Assembly (NCBI RefSeq): GCF_009789535.1
Contig: NZ_WSUT01000005.1
Location: 2,928,001 to 2,992,000, forward strand
DNA: 64,000 bases
Direction of reading: 5' to 3'
From: Sphingomonas carotinifaciens
Lineage (GTDB): Bacteria; Pseudomonadota; Alphaproteobacteria; Sphingomonadales; Sphingomonadaceae
The notes under the pieces were generated by a model. That model was not told where the DNA came from. It made no database searches and worked only from the letters and a program-made list of their open reading frames with translations. Both the position numbers and the translations under genes were made by a program. Shown here in pieces: positions 56,280 to 64,000 of the stretch; the first letter of the stretch is position 1; each line of letters begins with the position of its first letter.

Positions 56280-57238
56280 CAAAGCCTTTTAAGCAATTCC
56301 TCAATATCGTCCATGCCGACCACGCTCACCGCATCCACATCCGGCGCGATGCGCTTGACCATGGGGGTCAGCACCTTGCCGCCGAACTCCACGAACTGCG
56401 TCACGCCCGCCTGCGTCATCGCCGCCACCGATTCGCGCCAGCGCACCATGCCCGTCACCTGCTGCACCAGCAGCGTGCGGATCACGCCCGGATCGGCCAC
56501 CGCCACCGCATCGACATTGGCATAGACCGGCACCAGCGGCGCGCGCAGGTCCGCCTCGGCCAGCGCCGCGTCCATCGCATCGGCCGCCGGCTGCATCAGC
56601 GGGCAGTGGAACGGCGCCGAAACCGGCAGCAGCACCGCGCGCTTGGCACCCAGTTCCTTGGCCAGCGAAACCGCCCGCTCCACCGCTGCGCGGTGACCCG
56701 AGATCACCACCTGCGACGGATCATTGTCGTTGGCGACGGTGCACACCAGTTCCTCGCCACCCTCGGCCAGGATCGCATCCACCGCCGCGCCGGCGATCAC
56801 CTGCGCCTTGTCCAGATCGGCACCCAGCAGGGCGGCCATCGCTCCCTCGCCCACCGGCACCGCGGCCTGCATCGCCTGACCCCGCAGGCGCAGCAGCCGT
56901 GCGGTTGTCGCCAGGTCCAGCGCGTCGGCTGCGCACAAGGCGCTGTATTCGCCCAGTGAATGCCCCGCCACGAAGTCCGCCTTCTCCGACAGCCGCACGC
57001 CCCCCTCGCGCTCCAGCACGCGCAGGGTGGCGACCGCATTGGCCATGATCGCGGGCTGCGCATTGGCGGTCAGCATCAGGTCGTCGGCCGGTCCCTCGGC
57101 CATCAGCCGGTACAGGTTCTGCGACAGCGCCTCGTCCACCTCCCCGAACACCTCGCGCGCCACCGCACTGGCCCCCGCCAGGGCCTTCCCCATGCCCACC
57201 GCCTGACTGCCCTGACCCGGAAAGATGAACGCGCGCAT
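56279..57238 (-). CDS. fabD: Malonyl-CoA-ACP transacylase
   Basis: A 319-residue enzyme that loads malonate onto ACP. Features are FPGQGSQAVGMGKALAG at the N-terminus, the nucleophile in VAGHSLGEYSALCAAD, and the catalytic His in LLPVSAPFHCPLMQPAA. It is the first gene of the fab block. The stop codon overlaps the ATG of the inserted GxxExxY gene. Confidence 0.96.
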   Translation of the reverse strand: MRAFIFPGQGSQAVGMGKALAGASAVAREVFGEVDEALSQNLYRLMAEGPADDLMLTANAQPAIMANAVATLRVLEREGGVRLSEKADFVAGHSLGEYSALCAADALDLATTARLLRLRGQAMQAAVPVGEGAMAALLGADLDKAQVIAGAAVDAILAEGGEELVCTVANDNDPSQVVISGHRAAVERAVSLAKELGAKRAVLLPVSAPFHCPLMQPAADAMDAALAEADLRAPLVPVYANVDAVAVADPGVIRTLLVQQVTGMVRWRESVAAMTQAGVTQFVEFGGKVLTPMVKRIAPDVDAVSVVGMDDIEELLKRL

Positions 57239-57478
57239 GATCCTTGACCGCCTTACCTGTTGGCAAATGATCCGCGGGCGTTAGGCACCCTGTTCCACGC
57301 TGGCAAGCGTCGAAGGGCCGATCGCAGCTTGCGTTTCGCCCCGATATCGCTATGGCCGCACCGTCAGGGCGACGGGCATCGGTCCGCCGCCCCGACGCCA
57401 TTACATCGATGGACGACAGCCGGAGGGGCGTACCGCATGGGGCGGGCGTCAGCGATCGGCCAACATAAGGTAAGCTGC

Positions 57479-57880
57479 ATGGCTCTTTACGAGCACGTGT
57501 TCCTTGCGCGCCAGGATCTGGCACAGGCGCAGGTGGACGCGCTGGCGGAAGCCGCCACGAAGATCGTCGAGGACAATCAGGGCAAGGTCGTCAAGACCGA
57601 GACCTGGGGCCTGCGTTCGCTGGCGTATCGCATCGCCAAGAACCGCAAGGCGCATTACGTGATGCTCGAGATCGACGCGCCGGCCGGCGTGGTCGCCGAG
57701 CTGGAGCGCCAGACCCAGATCAACGAAGACGTGATCCGTTACATGACGGTCAAGGTCGACGAGCATGAAGCCGGCCCGACGGTGATGATGCGCAAGCAGG
57801 AGCGTGACCGCGAGCGTCGCGCCGACCGTGGCGAGCGCAGCGAACGCCCCCGTCGTGACCGTGAAGAGGAAGCCGCATAA
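57479..57880 (+). CDS. rpsF: Ribosomal protein S6
   Basis: A 133-residue small-subunit protein. The core fits S6 ([20 protein letters not shown], then [20 protein letters not shown]), and the C-terminus carries the Arg/Glu-rich extension frequent in alphaproteobacteria. AAGG lies eight bases before the ATG at 57479; the longer upstream frame is rejected. It overlaps rpsR by one base. Confidence 0.97.
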   Translation: MALYEHVFLARQDLAQAQVDALAEAATKIVEDNQGKVVKTETWGLRSLAYRIAKNRKAHYVMLEIDAPAGVVAELERQTQINEDVIRYMTVKVDEHEAGPTVMMRKQERDRERRADRGERSERPRRDREEEAA

Positions 57881-58104
57881 TGGCCCGCCCGTTTTTCCGC
57901 CGCCGCAAGAGCTGCCCCTTCTCCGCGAAGGACGCGCCCCGGATCGACTATAAGGACGTGCGTCTGCTGCAGGGCTTCGTGTCCGAGCGTGGCAAGATCG
58001 TCCCGTCGCGCATCACCTCGGTGAGCGCCAAGAAGCAGCGCGAACTCGCCCAGGCGATCAAGCGCGCCCGTCACCTGGGGCTCCTGCCCTACGTCGTGAA
58101 GTAA
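57880..58104 (+). CDS. rpsR: Ribosomal protein S18
   Basis: A 74-residue small-subunit protein that binds next to S6. Typical sequence: [20 protein letters not shown], then [20 protein letters not shown] and the end [10 protein letters not shown]. Its start overlaps the rpsF stop (TAATG), ensuring coupled synthesis of the S6-S18 pair. Confidence 0.98.
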   Translation: MARPFFRRRKSCPFSAKDAPRIDYKDVRLLQGFVSERGKIVPSRITSVSAKKQRELAQAIKRARHLGLLPYVVK

Positions 58105-58116
58105 GGAGTCCTACAC

Positions 58117-58704
58117 ATGGACGTTATTCTGCTTGAGCGCGTCGAGAAGCTCGGCGGCATCGGCGATGTGGTGACGGTGAAGGACGGCTTTGCCCGCAAC
58201 TTCCTGCTGCCCCGCAAGAAGGCGCTGCGCGCCAACGAGGCCAACAAGAAGGTGTTCGAGGCGAACCGCGCCCGGATCGAGGCCGAGAACGCCGCGCGTC
58301 GCTCCGACGCCGAGGCGGAGGCCAAGACCTTCGGCGACGTGACCGTCACCCTGATCCGTCAGGCGTCGAACACCGGCCAGCTCTACGGATCGGTCGCGGT
58401 GCGCGATCTGGTCGAGATCCTGGAAGGCGAAGGCCACAAGGTCACCAAGAGCCAGGTCATCCTCGACAAGCCGATCAAGTCGATCGGCGTGTACGAGGTG
58501 CGCGTGGCGCTGCACCCCGAGGTCATCGTGACCGTCAAGGTCAACGTCGCCCGCAGCCCGGAAGAAGCCGAGATGCAGGCGCAGGGCGTCGATGTCATGT
58601 CGCAGATGTTCGAGCGCGACGAGGCCGGCTTCACCGAGGACTACGACCCCAACGCCGAACCCGGCGCGACGGCCGAAGTTCAGCCGGAGGAGCAGCAGGC
58701 CTAA
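58117..58704 (+). CDS. rplI: Ribosomal protein L9
   Basis: A 195-residue large-subunit protein. The N-terminal globular part (MDVILLERVEKLGGIGDVVT, then VKDGFARNFLLPRKKALRAN) and the connecting helix are standard. The C-terminal domain is followed by an acidic tail of about 40 residues, longer than the E. coli protein but usual in sphingomonads. It is the third gene of the ribosomal operon. Confidence 0.97.
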   Translation: MDVILLERVEKLGGIGDVVTVKDGFARNFLLPRKKALRANEANKKVFEANRARIEAENAARRSDAEAEAKTFGDVTVTLIRQASNTGQLYGSVAVRDLVEILEGEGHKVTKSQVILDKPIKSIGVYEVRVALHPEVIVTVKVNVARSPEEAEMQAQGVDVMSQMFERDEAGFTEDYDPNAEPGATAEVQPEEQQA

Positions 58705-58729
58705 TCGCCCGCTCGCCGGTCTGATACGT

Positions 58730-58763
58730 AAAGGGCCGTCCGGAGCAATCCGGGCGGCCCTTT
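58730..58763 (+). terminator. Terminator of rpsF-rpsR-rplI
   Basis: AAAGGGCCGTCCGGA and TCCGGGCGGCCCTTT form a 15-bp stem with one mismatch or wobble around a GCAA loop. It lies 25 bp after the rplI stop codon. The A-rich and T-rich ends let it work in both directions. Confidence 0.85.
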
Positions 58764-59010
58764 CGCTTGGGTCCGGCGCTGTCTCCCGGTCTGGAGGAGG
58801 CGAAACTCGCCGCGGTCAGAGCATCATGCGCAGAACCTGACCCAACGTCCGTTCGGCCTGAGCGAAGTCGAAGGCCAAGCCCCAGTGGCTGATCTTCCCC
58901 ATCCACCCCCGTTCGTCTCGAGTAGACGTCGAGTAGCGGCGCAGCCGTGTATCGAGACGGCGTATCGAGAGACCGCCCCCCAGGCCCCCGCCCCCCGGAT
59001 CAAACCGCAC
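58764..59010. repeat. Gene-free stretch with repeat-like motifs
   Basis: I see no gene. It contains GGCCTGAGCGAAGTCGAAGGCC at about 58855-58876 and an inverted pair CGTCTCGA/TCGAGACG at 58914-58921 and 58952-58959. These resemble short intergenic repeats that I associate with sphingomonad genomes. The function is unknown. Confidence 0.45.
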
Positions 59011-59015
59011 AACAA

Positions 59016-59047
59016 AAAGGCCGCCCGGATCGCCCCGAACGGCCTTT
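59016..59047 (-). terminator. Rho-independent terminator downstream of a 25-codon gene
   Basis: On the minus strand AAAGGCCG/CGGCCTTT forms a stem followed by TTGTTGT, 27 bp after the stop codon of the tiny gene at 59074-59151. Confidence 0.75.
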
Positions 59048-59073
59048 CGGCATCACGATGCATACCTCGAAGA

Positions 59074-59151
59074 TCAGGGGCACATCACGCAGGCGCCGAC
59101 CATGGCAGCGAGCGGTATGGCGGCGAGGATAATCGGAACGATCTGCTTCAT
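59074..59151 (-). CDS. 25-residue lipoprotein-like peptide
   Basis: The peptide starts MKQIVPIILAAIPLAAM and ends VGACVMCP. It has one Lys, a hydrophobic core and a lipobox-like VGAC close to the C-terminus, so after processing almost nothing but a lipidated CVMCP would remain. It recalls entericidin-type mini-lipoproteins but is even shorter. A GGA element nine bases before the ATG is a weak ribosome binding site. A clear terminator directly downstream on the same strand argues that it is transcribed. Confidence 0.5.
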   Translation of the reverse strand: MKQIVPIILAAIPLAAMVGACVMCP

Positions 59152-59240
59152 GACGGTAATCCAGCGATCAACGGTGCTTGTTCATCGATAAAATGCGTCA
59201 TCCACCGAAAGGTTGCGCAAAGATGAACGATCTGCCTCGG

Positions 59241-59993
59241 TCAAGGCTGGATGGCGTATCGCACCGATACCCGTGTGCTTGTCTCGATCGGTGCCGGCTT
59301 AACATCGATCTCAACGGGTGGAGGCGGCGGAGGGGGCGGCGGCGGCGCCACGAACTCACCGGTATTGACGATCTCCACCAAGTCGCCCTCGATCCCCGCC
59401 CCCGAACCGTCGTTGAGCGCAAGGATCGCACCCAGCCGCACGCCCGCCGCCGCGGCCAGCGCCGTCGCTTTCGCCTTGGCATCGCGCACCGCCACCTGCG
59501 TCGCGCGGGCCTGCGCCGCCGCCGGATCGCGCAAGGCAAAGCCACCCATCTGCGCCTGCTGCGCGCCCAGCCGGGTCGCCAGCCCCGTGCCCGTCCCCAC
59601 CTTGCCGACCGCGCCCGTCTCCACCGCGCCACGCAGCGACGCGATGTAACCGATCACCGCACAGGCGCCCTCGCTCAGCCTTTGCTCACCATAGTTCGTC
59701 CGGCACTCCGCCCCGCGCACCTCCGCCACGTTGACGTTGCTGGTCGTGACCACCGTTCCACGACCCAGCAGGTTCAACAGCCCCGCCTCGATCGCCTTGG
59801 CCTTCGTCGCCAGCGCCCGCGATGCGGCATCGGCCGTCGCGCCCTCGCCGGTCACCGAATAGGTCATCGACGCCATGTCGGGATCGGTCTTTACCGACCC
59901 CGTACCGGCAACCTGGATCACCGCCGGCTCGCGCTCCTGCGCCGCCAGTGCGGCCGGCAAGGCCAGCAGCATCAACCCCGTCGTCCAGCGCAT
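59241..59993 (-). CDS. SIMPL-domain (DUF541) exported protein
   Basis: A 250-residue protein with signal peptide MRWTTGLMLLALPAALAAQ and a SIMPL domain (VIQVAGTGSVKTDPDMASMT, then ASRALATKAKAIEAGLLNLL). A run of ten prolines near residues 222-231 precedes the last strand, STRVSVRYAIQP. GGGAGG lies six bases before the ATG at 59993. E. coli relatives (YggE) are linked to oxidative stress; the molecular role is unknown. Confidence 0.9.
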   Translation of the reverse strand: MRWTTGLMLLALPAALAAQEREPAVIQVAGTGSVKTDPDMASMTYSVTGEGATADAASRALATKAKAIEAGLLNLLGRGTVVTTSNVNVAEVRGAECRTNYGEQRLSEGACAVIGYIASLRGAVETGAVGKVGTGTGLATRLGAQQAQMGGFALRDPAAAQARATQVAVRDAKAKATALAAAAGVRLGAILALNDGSGAGIEGDLVEIVNTGEFVAPPPPPPPPPPVEIDVKPAPIETSTRVSVRYAIQP

Positions 59994-60229
59994 CCCATAC
60001 CTCCCTGTGGTTAGATCGGTCATCCTAGCCGCCCCCGCGCCAGACACCACCACCCTCATGCCCGCGCCTGTCCTACAGGCCCGCACTCTGCTATGCGGCG
60101 GTCATGGCCTGCACGCCGTCCCCGTCGATCATCCGGCACCATGGGACGATTGCAAAAATGGTAAGTGGACACGGGATGGGGGACGTAGTGTCCACTTCCG
60201 CGAAACGGCCGGGCAAAGGCCTCCGCGAA

Positions 60230-62002
60230 TCACTTCCGCCCGAACAGCTTCTCGATATCGCCATGCGCCAGCTTCACCCAGGTCGGCCGGCCATGGTTGC
60301 ACTGGCCCGAATGCGGCGTCGCCTCCATCTCGCGCAGCAGCGCGTTCATTTCCGCGACCGACAATATGCGTCCCGCCCGCACCGATCCGTGGCACGCCAT
60401 GGTCGATGCGACATGATCCAGCCGCTCGCGCAAGCTCAGCGCCTCGTCATACGCCGCCAGTTCGTCGGCCAGATCGGCGACCAGCCCCCTGGGATCGCTC
60501 TGCCCCAGCAGCGCCGGCGTCGCGCGCACCAGCATCGCCGCCGGTCCGAACCGCTCCAGTTCCAGCCCGAACTCCGCCAGTTCCGCCCCCCGCGCCTCCA
60601 GCCGGTCGCAGGCGGGCTCGTCCAGTTCCACCACCTCCGGCAGCAACAATGCCTGCGACGCCACGCGCCCTCCGGCCAGCGCCGCGCGCATCCGCTCCAG
60701 CACCAGCCGTTCATGCGCCGCATGCTGATCGACCAGCACCAGCCCGTCCTCCGATTCGGCGACGATATAGGTCTTGGCGACCTGCCCACGCGCCACGCCC
60801 AGCGGATGCGCGGCGGTCTGCGGCGGCGGTGCCCAGGCCGGCTCGGCGCGGGCGAGCGGCGGGGGTGCGTTGAAATGCGGCCGCGGCTCGAACAACGATC
60901 GCCGCTCCAGCACCGGCGTTTCGGTCGGACCGGCCGGCCAGGCAGCCGCCGGGGCGGGCGCCACCGGTTCCGGGCGCCACATCGCCAGCGCCGACTCCGC
61001 CGGCCGCTGCACGCTGCGATGCCCCGCCTCGTCCAGCGCGCGGCGCAGGCCCGATACGATCAGCCCGCGCACCATCGCCGGGTCGCGAAAGCGTACCTCG
61101 GTCTTGGCGGGATGCACGTTCACGTCCACCTGATGCGCGGGCACGTCCAGGAACAGCGCCACCACCGCATGCCGGTCACGCGGCATCATCTCGGCATAGG
61201 CGCCGCGGATCGCCCCCATCAGCAGGCGGTCGCGCACCGGTCGCCCGTTGACGAACAGATACTGGTGGTCGGCGATGCCGCGGTTGAAGGTTGGGATGCC
61301 CGCCACCCCGCCCAGTACCAGCTCCTCGCGCACCCAGTCGATCGGCACCGCATTCTCGGCCAGCGCCTTGTCGGTCAGCATCGCGACCCGCGCCGGCCGG
61401 TCCTGCCCCGCCGGCACGGTCAGCACGCGCCGGCCGTCATGTTCCAGCGAGAAGGCGATGTCGGGCCGCGCCATCGCCAGCCGCCGCACCGCATCCAGGC
61501 AGGCGGCATATTCCGACCGGGCGGAGCGCAGAAACTTGCGCCGCGCCGGCACGCGCGCGAACAGGTCCTCCACCACGATCCGCGTGCCCGGCGGCGTCGC
61601 GGCGGGGCCGTCGCGCACCACCTCGCCGTTGTCGACCGCGCGGCACCAGCCATCCCGCCCCGCCGGCCGGCTTTCGATCGTCACCCGCGCGACCGACGCG
61701 ATCGAGGGCAGCGCCTCGCCCCGAAAGCCCAGGGTCGTGACGTTCTCGATCGCCTCGTCGGGCAGCTTGGAGGTGCAGTGCCGCTCCAGCGCCAGCGCCA
61801 TGTCGCCGGCATCCATCCCGCACCCGTCATCGGCCACCTCGATGCGCTGCGTGCCGCCCGCGGACAGCGTTACCGCGACTCGGGTGGAACCGGCATCCAG
61901 CGAATTCTCAACCAGTTCCTTCAACGCGCTGGCGGGCCTTTCCACCACTTCACCGGCCGCGATACGATTGACGAGATGCGCAGGGAGACGCCGTATTGAC
62001 AT
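60230..62002 (-). CDS. mutL: DNA mismatch repair protein MutL
   Basis: A 590-residue GHKL ATPase that couples mismatch recognition to strand removal. The N-terminal ATPase motifs are VNRIAAGEVVERPASALKEL and VENSLDAGSTRVAV, with DDGCGMD and TLGFRGEALPSIASVA. A Pro/Ala-rich linker (about 335-400) separates the C-terminal dimerisation domain, which has QALLLPEVVELDE and ACHGSVRAGR. It is divergent from mreB. Confidence 0.96.
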   Translation of the reverse strand: MSIRRLPAHLVNRIAAGEVVERPASALKELVENSLDAGSTRVAVTLSAGGTQRIEVADDGCGMDAGDMALALERHCTSKLPDEAIENVTTLGFRGEALPSIASVARVTIESRPAGRDGWCRAVDNGEVVRDGPAATPPGTRIVVEDLFARVPARRKFLRSARSEYAACLDAVRRLAMARPDIAFSLEHDGRRVLTVPAGQDRPARVAMLTDKALAENAVPIDWVREELVLGGVAGIPTFNRGIADHQYLFVNGRPVRDRLLMGAIRGAYAEMMPRDRHAVVALFLDVPAHQVDVNVHPAKTEVRFRDPAMVRGLIVSGLRRALDEAGHRSVQRPAESALAMWRPEPVAPAPAAAWPAGPTETPVLERRSLFEPRPHFNAPPPLARAEPAWAPPPQTAAHPLGVARGQVAKTYIVAESEDGLVLVDQHAAHERLVLERMRAALAGGRVASQALLLPEVVELDEPACDRLEARGAELAEFGLELERFGPAAMLVRATPALLGQSDPRGLVADLADELAAYDEALSLRERLDHVASTMACHGSVRAGRILSVAEMNALLREMEATPHSGQCNHGRPTWVKLAHGDIEKLFGRK

Positions 62003-62051
62003 GCATCATTCCCTAGCCCAAGCGGCGGCATCCCGCGACCCGCAAACGTGA

Positions 62052-63206
<1,155 letters not shown>

Positions 63207-63233
63207 TCCTCGAAGGACAGGGGGACCGGCGCA

Positions 63234-64000
63234 TGGCGCCTGCCCGCGACCGTCGCACGGGGTTTTCGCGGCGGCGGCAATATGGAGCGTTTCTGGCCTA
63301 TGTGCTCGCGGTGGCGGGCGCATTGGTGGGGGCGGCGTTGCTTGTCGCATCGCGGTTCAACCCGCCCGCCTTCGCCGCGATGCGCATGGCGGTGGCCAGC
63401 GTCACCGCGCCCGTCTCCGCCAGCGCCGCCTGGGCGATCGACGGCGTGGTGTCGGTGCCCGATACGATCGCCACCTATTTCTTCGTCCATGACGAGAACA
63501 CCCGCCTGCGTGCCGAATTGAAGCGGTCGGAGGCGCTGCTGCTGCGTGCCCGCACCATCGCCTATGACAATCGCCGGCTGCGCGCGCTGCTCGCCGTTCG
63601 CGACCGTTCGGCCGATACGGTGGTGACGTCGCGGCTGGTCAGCTCCACCGCGTCCAGCGGCCGCCGCTTCGCGCTGCTCAATGCCGGGCGCGCACAGGGT
63701 GTGGAGCCCGGCATGCCCGTGCGCGGGCCCGACGGGTTGATCGGCCGCGTCGTGGAAACGGGTCCGGCGGTCGCCCGCATCCTGCTCCTCACCGATGCCG
63801 AAAGCATCGTGCCCGTTCGCCGCACCCGCGACGGCCTGCCCGCGCTCGCGGTCGGCCGCGGCGACGGCATGGTCGATATCCGCTCGGTCAACACCACCAA
63901 TGTGCGCTTCGCCACCGGAGACCTGTTCGTCACCTCCGGCACCGGCGGCCTCTACGCGCCCGGCATCCCCGTCGCCCGCGTGGTGCGGACCGGCAATGAT
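63234..64000 (+). CDS. mreC: Rod shape-determining protein MreC, N-terminal part (cut by window end)
   Basis: The first 255 residues are present and the frame is open to the window edge. A basic start (MAPARDRRTGFSRRRQYGAF) leads into one transmembrane segment (LAYVLAVAGALVGAALLVAS). A coiled coil follows (FFVHDENTRLRAELKRSEAL), then the beta-barrel domain with ALLNAGRAQGVEPGMPVRGP and GLIGRVVETGP. It links MreB to wall enzymes in the periplasm. Confidence 0.95.

Overview
The window is GC-rich DNA from an alphaproteobacterium, most likely Sphingomonas or a close relative. This rests on an Entner-Doudoroff gene block (zwf-pgl-edd-glk-eda), ETF-ubiquinone oxidoreductase, a long TonB-dependent receptor, a polyproline-linked S8 protease of a type common in sphingomonads, and repeated intergenic hairpins. 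No rRNA operon is present, so the assignment comes from gene content and style.

Positions 1-21965 form an accessory, mobile-element-derived region ending at the 3' end of a tRNA-Gln gene. From the left it holds: an IS91-type element (tyrosine recombinase plus a frameshifted transposase); a lipoprotein; a three-gene overlapping module (sigma-like factor, acidic 113-aa protein, ImmA/IrrE-type metallopeptidase) behind an 89-bp near-palindrome; three unrecognised genes; a frameshifted S8 protease with a strongly hairpin-rich leader; an RNA repair cluster (rtcR divergent from rtcB-rtcA, with a double-AAA+ ATPase gene downstream and a clear sigma-54 promoter); and mobilisation/integration genes (mobC, a relaxase broken by an in-frame amber codon, an integrase broken by a frameshift) beside the tRNA. 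Four large genes here carry single disabling lesions, so the island looks recently immobilised, while the rtc genes appear intact.

From 22 kb on the genes look like core chromosome: ilvE and a divergent MarR regulator; ETF-QO with an overlapping TPR gene; a UDG-like protein, lytic transglycosylase and moaB in a tight run; a radical SAM protein; dnaE; an HdeD-like membrane protein; gpx-lolD-lolC/E; the Entner-Doudoroff block behind argC; secG and pyrG; hsp20; a TonB-dependent receptor; a fatty acid synthesis block (fabD, fabG, acpP, fabF) followed by mltG; rpsF-rpsR-rplI; a SIMPL-domain protein; mutL divergent from mreB; and the start of mreC, cut by the window edge.

Smaller features include a 36-aa acidic protein gene, a 25-aa lipoprotein-like peptide gene with its own terminator, a candidate small RNA with a good terminator, four copies of a palindromic intergenic repeat (one interrupted by a 62-bp three-way-junction element), and a GxxExxY gene bounded by 27-bp inverted repeats inserted between fabD and fabG. 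Start codons were chosen from ribosome binding sites and family N-termini, so several coding regions are shorter than the longest open frame.
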